The position numbers were made by a program, and so were the translations under genes. The notes beneath the pieces were generated by a model. It had not been told where the DNA came from. It ran no database searches and saw only the letters and a program-made list of their open reading frames with translations. A DNA stretch of 64,000 nt from Solen grandis (Eukaryota; Mollusca; Bivalvia; Adapedonta; Solenidae): NCBI GenBank assembly GCA_021229015.1, contig CM037790.1, positions 53,174,901 through 53,238,900 of the forward strand, read 5' to 3'. Of this stretch, positions 34,996 through 47,115 are shown one piece after another (position 1 is the stretch's first letter; the number at the start of each line of letters is the position of its first letter).

Positions 34996-36073
34996 AATCC
35001 TTATACTTGTTCACAAACGCAAAACGCAATAACTCCCAACAAATAATTATAGCAGCCCCCCCCCCCCCAACCCCCACCAACTACCTCGGAATACACTCAC
35101 ATATCCGTGTATGCACTATTTACTAAATTTCAAACCGCCATCGCCAACCCAGTAAATTTCTACCTTTCTTACGAATGTCTTCCATACCCTTTCATTTTAA
35201 TGCTGGATCTGTACCTAAACATTTATAAATAAACCACACACATAGCCACATAATGTTCAAGACTGGGAAGGCAAAGGTGAATGTCCCAAGAGACACTTGC
35301 CAATGTGTCCACTTTGTAAGATATTACATTACGGACTGGCCTTCCGTCCTTAAGTATGACAAAATAAAAAAGGACCGGAAAAGTTATTTATTTCAATAAA
35401 GGCGGTTTGTCCTGTCAACAGAGACGATACTATATGCAAACACACTTTCATATGTGTGTGCACGCAGACTATAAACGGTGCGATTTAATTCCGCTCTGCA
35501 ATTACTTTCCTTTGTATTATCATGGAATTGCAGACGGTCGTTCAGTCGCGGCAAATGAAAGACACAGAAAAAACAGCATTAGTAAGTAAGGTCACGTGCC
35601 TCGCGGGAAACACGTCAAAGTATGGGCGTGAATCACTAAGAAGTGCTTTGGTATATTCTATATCGCTCAGACGCTTTTATGTATATTTATATATGTATGA
35701 GGTGTGCGTCTGAGAGATACTGACTGAATTCGGTATGTTTTTCCTTTGTTATTTTTTCTTCTTTTTTCGAAGAGCATGTAAGCTGGAAAGCGAGATAGAT
35801 CGCTGCTCAGACATTTGAAAAATTGAAGATGCCCATTGAATCATCTCACTTCCTGTGGAGTGGCAACTTAGGAATATATGTCTAGTTGTGACGAAGGGTC
35901 CTTGTTTTGTCTCTTATAGAAAAATAATTATTAAAGAGAATTTAGTAAACCCATTTGACAAAGTACGTGCATTATGTAGGCAAGCAAACTGTATGCACGT
36001 GTATCCATGGGTCTATCCTAAAATACTTATTACATTTGCTTGATCGTAGGTTAGGTAATATTCACGGAAATGA
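34996..36073. other. No recognised feature
   Basis: Contains a poly-C tract near 35056-35069. No recognisable gene. Confidence 0.5.
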
Positions 36074-36660
36074 AAACAAGAGGGCTAAAAAGGTCCTGGC
36101 CCCGTGTCCTCGAAAAAAAAATGGTACTTAAGTATGATTTTCATACTCAGACTCAAACTATGCCAATAGTTCATTTGGAACTTGAGTATGGTACTCAAAT
36201 AATGTGAGCCTGAGATCGTACTTAAGAATTTTCGAGAACACGGGCCTGAAGTCGCTCACCTGATAAACATGGCCTTGATAGTCTTACTGAGAACATAATC
36301 CATGCAGAGAAACAGCTGGACCATTTCAATTCCAAGCACCAAACAATACTTGTTCAGTGGTCCAAATTTGAAGGTCGTGGTTTAAAAATATAAAAGTATG
36401 TCACTGGGTCAAGGTCAAAGTCATCAAAGATCAAAGTTCAATTCCACGCACTAAACTTTAACTGTGATCCAAAACTAGGGGCCCGTAGCTCCCAATATAA
36501 GTCTATCCTTAAACAAGTGGCAAATATTGATCCCAGGGTCACGATTTTGAAAGGGAAAAAAACTTGGTAAAGGCACACCAAATATCCAGGCAACAGGCCT
36601 TCAAGTTCTCAACTTCAGGCCTTGTGGTAGTTCAAGTGTTCCCTATGTAAGTCTATATCA
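36074..36660 (-). mobile_element. Helentron-like element, reverse orientation, interrupted by a MITE
   Basis: AACAAGAGGGC at 36077-36087 is the inverse of the GCCCTCTTGTT ending, and GTCGCTCACCTGA at about 36250 is the inverse of CTCAGGTGAGCG. The hairpin is split by the 147-bp MITE at 36099-36245. The body (GGGTCAAGGTCAAAGTCATC, TGATCCCAGGGTCACGATTT) is of the dispersed type seen again at 38430-38715. Confidence 0.7.
36099..36245. mobile_element. Short palindromic MITE (GCCCCGTGTCCTCGAAAA ends), copy 1
   Basis: The left end GCCCCGTGTCCTCGAAAA and right end TTTTCGAGAACACGGGC are inverted repeats with two differences. Inner repeats GGTACTTAAGTATGATTTTC and GATCGTACTTAAG extend the symmetry. 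It lies between the two halves of a Helentron-type hairpin. Copy 2 is at 42444-42598. Confidence 0.85.
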
Positions 36661-37545
36661 AAGCGCACAATGCGCTGAGAGACGGCGCGGGATCAACATG
36701 AAATAGCTATTATTCTAAACCCAGCGTTTCAAAAGTGACTGAAGCAATAGAGACAAAGGTCACTCCACACTCATTGTTTGTTGCATAATAATCCGGAGTA
36801 AGGGTCATGAACCTGATTTCATTCATAAGTTGCATACCTAAGTAGGTCATTCCCTTTCTTCAATACTAATGAACCTGGTGTATACATTCTATCTGAATAC
36901 ATTATATGCTGAGTATGTGTAGAAATTGATAAGGTATTTGATTTTTTGAAATACTTGAATGTTTGCCTTTCTATTTCAAAGTTAAAAAAATGCTCTGGGA
37001 GGAACGTAACTCGCCATTATGCAAAATTACGTGTAGACTACTTTAGGTTAATTACATACATTGGAGTTTCTGATGCGGAGCGCTATATTTTTTTACTGGA
37101 GTAGATCTTCATGTATGTAATATGGGTCGCTGTTCTGATTAAGAAATATTACGGAAAGTTTGTGCACGCTTAAAATGAATGTTTCCAGTGCAAAATAATG
37201 TTAAAAGAAAACATGTTAACAAACAACAAGTATTAGCATTCCCAAAAACGCTAAAAATCGCCTTTAGCCAAGTGAACAGAAAGTTACACTGTGACGTAAA
37301 GGGAAATTATATGTCAAAGTACCTGAAGTTGAAGGAGAGAATGTTATCAAAGTTGATATGAGAAATATTCTGATTCCCCATTCATGTGAAAAAGGAAGCT
37401 AAATTTATAACTGCTGTACACACATTAATCAGGTATTGATCACTTACTGCATGGATATAAGCGACATAAGTTTTCCCTTTATGCACCTAGCTTAGCTTGT
37501 AGCTAAAATTTTCTTGTAAGAATTAACTGAAGCTATCGTATTCGA

Positions 37546-37951
37546 TGTAACGAAAGTTTTTCCCGTTCGATGTACTGAGCTATCTGTACTGTGTCGATGT
37601 AACTGAAGCTACTCCGTGTCGATGTAACTGAAGCTACTCCGTGTCGATGTAACTGAAGCTACTCCGGGTCGATGTAACTGCAGCTACTCCGGGTCGATGT
37701 AACTGCAGCTACTCCGGGTCGATGTAACTGCAGCTACTCCGGGTCGATGTAACTGAGCTACTCCCGGGCGATGTAACTGAAGCTACTCCGGGTCGATGTA
37801 ACTGAAGCTACTCCGGGTCGATGTAACTGAAGCTACTCCGGGTCGATGTAACTGAAGCTACTCCGTGTCGATGTAACTGAAGCTACTCCGTGTCGATGTA
37901 ACTGAAGCTACTCCGTGTCGATGTAACTGAAGCTACTCCGAGTCGATGAGA
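37546..37951. repeat. 25-bp satellite array
   Basis: About 16 tandem copies of GATGTAACTGAAGCTACTCC plus GKGTC, with exact 25-bp spacing across most of the array (e.g. 37621, 37646, 37671). Variants alternate at two positions (GAAG/GCAG and CCGTG/CCGGG). Confidence 0.95.
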
Positions 37952-38220
37952 AAATTATAAGCTGCGCTAAATTGAGAATGCAAGGAACAAAGGGGCGTTC
38001 TCCAATCGAATCTGTCCAAATATGCGACTACCAGTCTAGCAACATGTACTTCCGGTAGCCTTTAACACAGTCCAGATTTTCCAAAGTTAAAAGCAGTTTC
38101 ACCAGTGCTTTTTCCTAGTAATCTGATTTGTTTCTTTTTCTGCGACCGACTGAGAAGGAACCTGTTTTTCTATTACGTCAGCGGCGCGGGAGTAAAAAGT
38201 TGCTTTCTTGCTCGATAACA

Positions 38221-38250
38221 TAATATCGCCGCCTTGGGCCGGCGATATTA
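38221..38250. repeat. Perfect palindrome at an insertion boundary
   Basis: TAATATCGCCG, an 8-bp spacer, then CGGCGATATTA. It abuts the point where repeat B sequence resumes. Confidence 0.85.
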
Positions 38251-38429
38251 ACACATTAAAAGCGATTACGGTTTTGATTAAAACGTCCGTGTAAGTTATT
38301 CAGCTCGTATTCATTAGTGCAGAATCGCATTGCATGGATACGCAATAAGCGCGGTGAGGTGCAGTTAAATTTGACGTGGGAAAATATGCAAATCAGCAAG
38401 GGTTGTCTACTGCCGCCGTCTAACAAAAT

Positions 38430-38715
38430 AAAGTGACCCCTCGGGCGGATCCAATTTTGACCCCAGGGTCATGATTTGAACAAACTTGGTTAGGGTCCAC
38501 TCGATGATGTTACAAACTCAAGGATTCGGAGAAGACTTTTTTTTGAAAATTTACTTTTAAAATCTACGTTACCTGTGACCTAGATATGCAAAGGAATGAA
38601 TGTAAGGAACATCATAGACAAGTTTCATCAAATATGGCCCAGTAATTTTAGAGAAGTTGTCGTTTGAAACAATAGTGATCGAAGGGCGGACAGCCATTGT
38701 TCCAACAACGTGCTA
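38430..38715 (-). repeat. Bivalve-type dispersed repeat fragment
   Basis: TTGACCCCAGGGTCATGATT, TACCTGTGACCTAGATATG and GTTTCATCAAATATGGCCCA then AGTAATTTTAGAGAAGTTGT are phrases of common bivalve dispersed repeats. Probably the continuation of the element at 36249-36660, separated by the repeat B insertion. Confidence 0.55.
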
Positions 38716-39300
38716 AGGAGAGCTGTACATTTCTACAACAAACCATGATAAACTCTCATGGTGTCTTTTTTATGATACCGAACCTTTTGCATACCTGAAA
38801 AAGCTTTTGTTATAATACATAAATAAGAAAAACGCTGCCAGGCTATGTAATTCATCTTAATCATCTTGTTGTATTTATTTTTATCATTCAATTTATTATC
38901 ACAGAAAATTGGTATTGTGATTCAGCCACTCATGAACACTACTCTCTTATAATAAACTGGAATCAATTAGAATGTGTAGCACAACGAAACAAATAGACAT
39001 CCTTTATAAATATCCGGTAATTTATTGTGAAGAGCGCCTTTCAATGCTGGAAATTTAAAAAGAAATCAAAGAATAGTTAATGAGAACGCTTATCGCATTT
39101 ATTCAATACCTGTTGAGTGGAGATTTGGGAAATTAGTTCTATCACGTGGCATGGGTTCCTATATATCGACTGCGACAGAAAATCAATTAAGCTCCACGTC
39201 CTGATCTTTGTCACAAAGTGTACATTCAAGTCTAATATGACATGTTGTTGCATTATAAATATATTGTGTTTTAAATGTCTGGGTTTTTTTCATCACGTTT
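38716..39300. other. No recognised feature
   Basis: AT-rich non-coding sequence. Confidence 0.5.
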
Positions 39301-39305
39301 TTTTT

Positions 39306-39330
39306 CCTTTCTTTCTTTCTTTCTTTCTTG
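39306..39330. repeat. (CTTT)n microsatellite
   Basis: CCTTTCTTTCTTTCTTTCTT run. Confidence 0.9.
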
Positions 39331-39424
39331 TAAATAAGAAGCTTGATCGTCGGGAAAAAAAACATATTCACCTCGAAAAGACATACGTACCTCGAATTAT
39401 TATTAAAAAAAAAAATTGTATCTG

Positions 39425-39575
39425 AAAAAAATTCGAAAAAACATGTGTAACTCGAATAAACATGTGTACTTCGAATAAACATGTGTACTCGAATAAACAT
39501 GTGTACTTCGAACATACATGTTTACCTCGAATAAACATGTGGTTTTCGAATAATCATGTTTAACTCGAATAGCGC
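39425..39575. repeat. 19-bp minisatellite (CGAATAAACATGTGTACTT)
   Basis: About seven to eight diverged copies of a 19-20-bp unit. Single-base losses change the period locally. Confidence 0.9.
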
Positions 39576-40135
39576 ATCGCTCCCCGTGACATCTCTCCTC
39601 GGTATATCACAAACTCATTGTTTTAATTAAGCACCAGGAAAGATCGTGGTAGTTTATAGTCACTACTGGTGTTCAAACTGACAATTAAAAGGTCCATAGT
39701 CAGCGAAAATAACAAAATTGAATCATATATCATATAAAAAATTTAAACAATTATTCAGCACTAATTAAGCCAACAGATTATAATATAAAAACCTAAAATC
39801 GTTTCACTATATATGGTTTATGTTAGCTAATTTATATACTGCGAGTTTTGCAACTTAGAGGAACGTGTCTATTACCAAAGTTAACTACGTTTTCTAAAGA
39901 CTCACAACTGTTTATTTTTTCAACTATTTTTAGTTTTTCAACTGGATGAATTTTATGTTTAAATAGGTAGATTGAATTGCCAACTGGCAATCACGCAGAA
40001 AGATATACACCCTGGAATATCCTAAAATAATTTATGCAAACCATTTAAACGAGTGCTTTTCAGAACTCTTCGGTTTTAATCAATATTTCATTGGTTCAAG
40101 AAATAGATCAAAATTCATTTTATACAACTTACGCC
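39576..40135. other. No recognised feature
   Basis: AT-rich non-coding sequence. Confidence 0.5.
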
Positions 40136-40168
<33 letters not shown>

Positions 40169-40169
40169 T
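40136..40169. repeat. (AAT)n microsatellite
   Basis: Eleven or so ATA/AAT units. Confidence 0.95.
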
Positions 40170-40561
40170 TCTTTATTCGCCCGATACATTAGACTGGAAG
40201 TCGTGCTGCCTATAATAAAGAAGCAAATGAAATTAATGATTGTATTATATTCATATACGAGGTGGAAATCGCGTTTGAATCTACGGGTATGGCTTAGTCG
40301 TGTATTCTAAGCACATCGTCATGCCGTAAGGGAATTTTCGTACTACGGAGCACATGAAAATATGTCTGACTACATCATTTTATGAATTTGCAGACAATAA
40401 ATCTCAGGCGCGTAGGGTTGAGTTGTATCGTAAACGACAGCAGTATGAACATACATTTTTAAATTACAAACCATGTACAAGGCGCGACCTTTGGTGACAC
40501 CTTTGTCTACAGGTAAAGTGTTCTTGAGCTGCTATAATAAAATTAACAATTTCATAAGTGA

Positions 40562-40800
40562 CCTACGGTAAACGCACCCGCAAAGAGAATAGGGTCATGC
40601 GTTCGGCTTCCGGTCGCGACATACAAAAGTCGGCTAATCGAAATTCTATTTTAGTATCCTCGCGCTCAGCGTTACTTCTGGTCTGGTTGCACTGGTGTCA
40701 GAACATTAAGATTTATCTATGGCGTGCTAGCATTTATTTCATGTTATGAGGACAGAGTCCCAAAATTACTGAACTATTGTTGGCGGAATTCACCCAAGAA
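40562..40800 (+). mobile_element. SINE S1, diverged copy
   Basis: TTCCGGTCGCGACATACAAA, CGCGCTCAGCG, CTGGTTGCACTGGTGTCAGA and AAAATTACTGAACTATTGTT match the S1 body in order. The tRNA head is heavily mutated. Confidence 0.75.
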
Positions 40801-41064
40801 TAACATATTACATGTAACTCATTTGACAACTTAAAAAAATAATAACTCATTTCTGACGGCTTATGGGCTTAAACGGGTCTTTGGTCACGGATGTTGCCCT
40901 GTTGAATTCGAGTTTACAACTATCGAATAACGAAATCTTCACTCTACCATTAGATAAAGGCGCTAAAAATCTTTGAGATTTGTCTAGTATCGGTTCACTG
41001 ACAAAAATAACATTTAGGCAACCTGACCTGACCAAAATGTTTCCTGTGCAATCAGCGAAACGTA

Positions 41065-41225
41065 GTTGTTGTGGTGATAAAGATGATATAGAGTACAGAG
41101 ACACCTGGGTAGAACCACCGACATATGCTGGTCAGCTGGAAAGAAATCCGGGTAGCCTTTTGGGGATTTGAACCCCCAGCCATGAAGGGCTGAATAATTT
41201 TAAGTTAGTAGTCAGTGAATCCTCC
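41065..41225 (-). mobile_element. tRNA-derived SINE fragment
   Basis: The minus strand carries GGGGGTTCAAATCCCCAAAA, a B-box sequence with a perfect T-arm-like stem. It is followed by GGTGGTTCTACCCAGGTGTC, and preceded by a degraded A-box side. Confidence 0.6.
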
Positions 41226-41940
41226 TAGTAAACTGAAATGTGAGACTGCCTACAATGAGTTTAAATATGGCTTTGTGGTGCCTCGATCGAATTGAAATTT
41301 TATATTAACAGAAAAAAAATGCTTCAAACTGTAATTCGTATATCATTTTCCGCATTTTTAGAAATTCGTCCATTTGATTTAATGGAGTGTTGTATAGAAT
41401 TAGATTAACGTTGTGTAATTAAATACTTCTCATTCATTATTACAAACAAATTGCAAACCACTTTTAAAATTCTAGAAATGTGTATGAATATGATCATCTA
41501 TTCCAACAAAGCAGCCATTCCCATCACGTGAACCACCGACAATCAGAAGCTTTCGCCAGCTATCAATTATTTCTAAACTCGTTAGAGAAATCACTGCAAA
41601 TCGGACTTAAATTACCCATTGCCAATTGCCATGGATTGAATAAATCCTCTTTGTCTGTATGAAAATTGTTATTTTGGTGAATTTTCAAGAACATCCACTG
41701 TTTCAGACTTGTTTCGTCTAAAAACCATAGAAATACGATAGTTTTGTTGTGCCGGGGTTAACCGTCCCTGTTACAATATTGTTACAATATTTCAGTAATA
41801 TAAGAACTTCCAGATAATCACTGGCTGGCTTAAAAACCATTGAATAGAATCACCGACTTCCAACAAGCAAGCTTGAAGTCTTCTCGATAAATAAAAATAT
41901 CAACGATTCGGTCGGGACTCAAAACCCACAGCAGTAAAGG
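41226..41940. other. No recognised feature
   Basis: AT-rich non-coding sequence. Confidence 0.5.
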
Positions 41941-41945
41941 ACGAA

Positions 41946-42165
41946 GTGTTTGTTTGTCTGTTTGGTTGAATGTCCCCCCCCCCCCCCCCCCCCCCCACTC
42001 CATTTCAGTATTTCCGTCATTTGGAAACGATATCTACTTGACAGACATAGTACTGTCACACTGCGATATCACGCCGTAGTAGTCATGTGGCATGATACCA
42101 CACCCAGTCACATTTATCCTGATACCGGGTCAACCAGTCCTGTAGCTATCATTAGAAGGGCGAAA
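41946..42165 (-). mobile_element. SINE S1, reverse copy with expanded poly-C
   Basis: Inverse of the S1 tail (GTTTGTTTGTCTGTTTGG) and body (CAGTATTTCCGTCATTTGG, GATATCACGCCGTAGTAG, GGCATGATACCACACC, GTCAACCAGTCCTGTAGCTA). A 23-bp poly-C run (41974-41996) interrupts it near the tail. The tRNA head is absent. Confidence 0.85.
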
Positions 42166-42443
42166 TGATTGTAGGTAGGTCGCTGACTATAAACACAGCG
42201 CCACCTATGCGCCTTGGTAGTTCTATAATGAAATCATGATGGCTGCTCAGAAACTGCATACAGTGAATGTGAGTTTAAGCCTTCATCTAGACTGGGCAGA
42301 TATGTGCATTAAGATGAGAAAGAAAAGGAAAGAAAAACAGCTTGTGAAAGGTCTTTCAGCTAGCTCTCTTTATAGGTTTTTGAGTTGCTCATGTGTTTTG
42401 CGACTGCGGACAGCCATGGAAGAATTTTTCACCAACTTACACA

Positions 42444-42598
42444 TTGCTCCATTGTTCTCAAAATAAAAATGGTACTTAAATATGATTTTCATATTTATAC
42501 TCAAATTCTGCCCATTAGTTTCAATAAAGATTTAAGTATGACACTCAAATTTGAGCCGGAAACTTGTGTACTTAAGTATTTTCGAGAACACGGGGCCT
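42444..42598. mobile_element. Short palindromic MITE, copy 2
   Basis: The right end TATTTTCGAGAACACGGGGC equals copy 1. The left end TGCTCCATTGTTCTCAAAA fits the same terminal repeat after CpG decay. The interior shares GGTACTTAARTATGATTTTC and ACTCAAA words with 36099-36245. Confidence 0.8.
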
Positions 42599-42780
42599 TG
42601 TGAATACTACAGCTGAACAAGGGCGAGAGTGGTTTAAATCAATATATGTTTAAGGAAAAATATTTGATTCTATAAATGTATTCATTGATGTAGGATAAGC
42701 ACCCAGCCTAGTTATTCGGATGTTTTATAGAAGGAAGTGGTAAGTTGAAGGTCATCCCCGTGTACCTTTATAAAACTGTG

Positions 42781-42880
42781 GTCTCATCATCGTCGAATAC
42801 CCACTGCGAATCGATAGATCATCATAATGTCATGTAGTGAAACGGAATAGGTCAGCAGGGGGTATCCGACGATGGGTCTC
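42781..42880. repeat. 100-bp inverted repeat
   Basis: CATCGTCGAATACCCACTGC (near 42788) and GCAGGGGGTATCCGACGATG (42855-42874) are inverse with two or three differences; outer GTCTC/GGTCTC words flank them. Probably a very small foldback element. Confidence 0.65.
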
Positions 42881-42924
42881 GTATGAGAAAAAGGAAAGCA
42901 AGAAATATATATATATATTTTTTA

Positions 42925-43270
42925 AAATATGCGGCGTTGATTGAAATTAAAGTACTGGAGAATGTAGAACGCTTGGTGTACGAATCATTAGCGGGTCGCC
43001 TTTTCAATGAAGCAGACTTTAATATACTGCATGTATGTTTAACGATCGGCCAGAAATAAGTCTTCATGTGCATCAAAGAGAAGTGTTTTGATAAATATCA
43101 AAGTCAGAATAATGCATTAAAATTTCGTGAATACGAAATATATATTTCAGCTAGCAATGGTGCGTATTTTTTCCATGAGTATAGGAATATCTACCAACGA
43201 AAATCGTTAAAATAATCATTCGTCACTGCCTTACGTCATTGTCAAGTAGTTAGACAGCTACGCGAAAAAA
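42925..43270 (+). repeat. Interspersed repeat C, copy 2 (empty-site paralogue)
   Basis: Matches 26859-27465 from AAAATATGCGG to GTTAGACAGCTACGCGAAAA but has uninterrupted TACTGGAGAATGTAGAAC where the first copy carries a SINE. It is shorter by some internal deletions. Confidence 0.8.
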
Positions 43271-43810
43271 AGTGTTAATTCGTACCTTGATCACCTAGAG
43301 CTCTAGAAAGATACATGCAGCAAACCCTATTGTATATGCTCCGTGCATCCGGGTCTGTGTGCGGGACAAGGCCGCGGTATACTTTTTGATACTTAAACGT
43401 TACATAAGCTAATGTTTATTGGACACTATGTAATATAAATACTTATTTCTATTTTACATGGTCTATAATAAAGTACATCAAACTAATTGCATTAAAATTA
43501 AGGGATGAGAATAATTAGAATCCTAGAAAATAAGGTTTAAATCAATTCAAATGCGAATCATAATCTGAACGAAAAAATACAAAACAAACAAAATAAAACA
43601 ATAAAATTACATCAAACTATTAGCTTTAAAATTAAACGATGCACTTAATAACGGAAATCCTAGAAATCCTATGTTTAAAATAAACATGCCTAATTATAAT
43701 TTGAAACAGATAAAATACATCATAAAAATAACAACAAAGTGATGACCCATTATTTAATTACTCAAAGACATGGGAAGAAATATTAAAAAAAGTCGGTATC
43801 CGTCTTTGAC
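43271..43810. other. No recognised feature
   Basis: AT-rich non-coding sequence. Confidence 0.5.
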
Positions 43811-43814
43811 TAAG

Positions 43815-44260
43815 GGTATGGCCCAACGACACTCAAAGAGACCAACAACACTCAAAAAAAGAGACCCAACGACACCCAAAGAGACTCAACAACACTCAAA
43901 GAGACCCAACGACACTCAAAGAGACCAAACGACATCCAAAGAGACTCAACAACACTCAAAGAGACCCAACGACACTCAAAGAGACTAAAGGACACTAAAA
44001 GAGACCCAACGACACTCAAAGAGACCCAACGACACTAAAAGAGACCCAACGACACTCAAAGAGACCCAACGACACCCAAAGAGACTCAACAACACTCAAA
44101 GAGACCCAACGACACTCAAAGAGACCCAACGACACTCAAAGAGACCCAACGACATCCAAAGAGACTCAACGACACTCACAGAGACCCAAAGACACTCAAA
44201 GAGACGCAACGACATTAAACGAAACCCAAAAAGATCCAATCACATTCAAAGAAACTCTGA
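43815..44260. repeat. 20-bp satellite array (CCAACGACACTCAAAGAGAC)
   Basis: About 22 copies in strict 20-bp register, with edge copies degraded. Variants CAACAACACTC, ACACCC and ACATCC recur as blocks of 60 bp, a higher-order pattern. The plus-strand frame at 43770-43988 is repeat-driven. Confidence 0.95.
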
Positions 44261-44695
44261 ATGAATTTAAGTCGTGAGGTGGAGGCGGAATTAAAGTCAA
44301 TGATTTTTATTAATCTCAAGAGGGCGAGACTCTATTGATGACTAAAAGTTGTGAGATTAATTTAAACATAACTTATTGCCGTATATAATAATTACAGTTT
44401 TACAACATATTGAACATGTTTACAAAATAGGCTATCGGGTCTGACCACAAGTTCTTACAACATTAGTATCGGTCATTCCCTTATAAATACTTGTGTTATT
44501 TCTATGTCTAAACATAATACGGAATACAAAACGGGATACAAAAAAAAAAAAAAATCTCGACCTACCGACCCTCTTTTTTCTTTGCTAGAGACCAGAAATA
44601 GAACTTTTTTTTGCCCGATCAAACGTCTTTGGAAGGAAGGTTGACTATGAGTGCAGATGTGGTGTTGGTAGCTCTCATGTATGCGCAAAGCAAAA
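44261..44695. other. No recognised feature
   Basis: AT-rich non-coding sequence. Confidence 0.5.
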
Positions 44696-44699
44696 AATA

Positions 44700-44866
44700 A
44701 GAGGACGCCCCGGGAACTGATTGGCCCAGAGTCTGGATAATGTTACTAGGTCCCACATGTCTACAGGTGGCACCACTATATATATATATGCTTCAAACAG
44801 ACGCAGTCCCCAACTGACTAAAATGTGTCATTATTCTCGTTTGAACGTAAACCCAACAAACAGGCA
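44700..44866 (+). mobile_element. SINE S1, diverged copy
   Basis: GCACCACTATATATATATAT, GCTTCAAACAGACGCAGTCC and CTGACTAAAATGTGTC then GAACGTAAACCCAACAAACA match the S1 3' half with many substitutions. Confidence 0.75.
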
Positions 44867-46657
44867 ATCACGTCGATAGACAAATTAAACTGTTTTTATG
44901 AACGTTGATCGCACCGATTTGCCTAAAGCGGCTTTTCATTTACTATGTATATATTTAAGCATTGATTAAACATCTATTGTTATGCCTTTTAACCTGGTCT
45001 GAAGACAGCATATCAATCTTTAAATGTTGCGTTGGAGACCAGGAATAGCTTTAAAACTCTTAAAACCTTCGGTTTTGAAGCAACAAGGTCACCCATTGAA
45101 ATAAGCATATATTTTCAGGACATTGCCTTTAAATTGCATTACACGGTACATTGTATTAGCGGTAAAAACGAGGCTAAATGACAATCAATATGATATAGTT
45201 CACCATGGCAATATTGAACTTGATGATGGTGCCAAGTGTTGTAATCTGATTAGTGGATGATATTTTCTGTCATATCAGAAAATAAGTAAAATATCACATT
45301 ATCCATAATACAACGAACTAATTATATAAACTACTAAGAAAGTGAAAGTCGATTCTGGAAATGAAAATGTTCAGCAATGTTACTCTATATGGAAGAACAA
45401 GATATAAAAGAATGAGGAGAATTTCTATACATTTCAAATTGTTAATAAGATCATTTTGTATTGATCTGTATTCCCGACAGCCATAAACATCATTTATCTC
45501 AATATTTCTTTAAAATTTTCCTTCAGTAAAACTTTAGCTGTGATTCTGTACCTGAGCTTATATGCCACACTTACGTCATTAAGAATGCCCTTTTAGTTGT
45601 GTGTGACGTAGTCACTCACAACTTAAGTACCTACATTCTGAGGGTCCGTTTCTTTAAAACATTTAAAACCGAATAACCTCTCAATTTGTATGAATGATCG
45701 AACGATTGAATAGATTTCTACAATACAGATATACTGAGAATCAGTCAAAGTAGTGAACATTCAATTTTGAGTAAAAAATAAATATTTACGGGACACAATA
45801 ATTGTATGTAATATAAAAGCACAGAAGAACTATTTTCAATAGGATGTTGCGTAACTCACTTTACCACGCGGAGGAGTATAGTTTCTTTCAAATGCAAAGG
45901 TGGCTCATGTCTGAATTTGGATTGTGGATGTGCAGGTTTCGGTTATTTAGACTGATAACAATTAGCACTTTGCCACTCTTACTCCTCCTATATTTCTATA
46001 GCCTTCAATGAACAATCGTTTATTATTCTAATATAAGTTAAATATATGGAAAAACTAAGTTACCCTGCATATTTGCAGCTTGTCAAAACCTCTTCCTCTT
46101 GAGATACACACAACTTCAGTTTCTTCAGCGCTTTGATTTCTGATTGAATTCACGATTCACTCATTGCCTTTGAGAGGGTTACTTGTTTAGGCGTTCAATT
46201 AGAGTGTCGAATCCACATTGAAACGGAAGTAAAGTGCCCTCAAGTTTTGTAACCATTATTACGGAACTCCATTTGTACCATTTTCTCTCGTTCAGATTTT
46301 AAATAGGGGAAAAACCAAGCGAATTAAAATTACCAAAATAGCCATATTGTGCACTCTTAGTAGAAAACAAACAAGCACTTGACCACTTCCTTGAACGAGG
46401 AAGTGGTATCCGCTTATAGTCCGGTAAAAAAAGTTGAATGTCGTTCTCGATAGAGCACAATTTCTCACACGCAAATGTTCTTTTTGCTGTTGCGAATGAT
46501 TTAAATTCACTTACGATGTTCGGCACGATGTGGCCCATTTAACACCACTTGACATAGGTCATGTGTCTTTAGATTCCGTCTCATGAAACCCACTTTAATT
46601 ACTATAATAACCATCTCCTCAGTATTCCAGTTTTTAATTGATTCACTCTGTATATAC
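44867..46657. other. No recognised feature
   Basis: AT-rich non-coding sequence; overlapping minus-strand frames at 46292-46538 have no motif. Confidence 0.5.
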
Positions 46658-46990
46658 TAAATAAATAAATAAATAAATAAAAAAATTCTAATATCTATCG
46701 TTGAAATCGATTTTCTGTACATAAAATAAATGATCGAAAAAAAAAAAAGAATGTTTTGTTATGTACGATGACGTCAAGGTACAGTCTATTGCTCTATTAT
46801 CATTATTATTATTATGTGTAGTAGAAGAAAGTAGTAGTAGGAAATCAAATAGTAGTTGTAGCAATAGCAGTAGCAGAAGCACAAATAGTGGTAATAGTAG
46901 TAGTGGTAATGGTATAAAAACATAAATTACTTTAGGAGCAGAAGTATAATAGCAGAAGTAGTAAATGTTAAAAAGTAAAAAAAAGCATTA
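46658..46990. repeat. (AAAT)n followed by degenerate trinucleotide tracts
   Basis: AAATAAAT run to about 46686, then TTATTATTAT, AGTAGTAGGA and AGCAGTAGCAGAAGC tracts interspersed with ordinary AT-rich sequence. Confidence 0.85.
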
Positions 46991-47115
46991 TTCAAAGCCT
47001 AGACATACAACTGTCTAAAATAATAAGGCTGATATTAATTAGTGGGTCAAGTACATCGAGTCACGGATCTTTTCTTCTTTTTCTTTCTTTCTTTGCTTTT
47101 TTTTTTTTTTGTTTC

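Larger units (their letters stand above)
36663..38428 (+). repeat. Interspersed repeat B, copy 2, split by about 1 kb
   Basis: 36663-37228 matches the first two thirds of the minus-strand copy at 25465-26215 (AAAGCGCACAATGCGCTGAG through AAGAAAACATGTTAACAAAC). 38252-38428 matches the last third (AAAAGCGATTACGGTTTTGA to GCCGCCGTCTAAC). About 1,020 bp containing the 25-bp array lies between. The copy itself sits between dispersed-repeat sequence on both sides. Confidence 0.85.
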
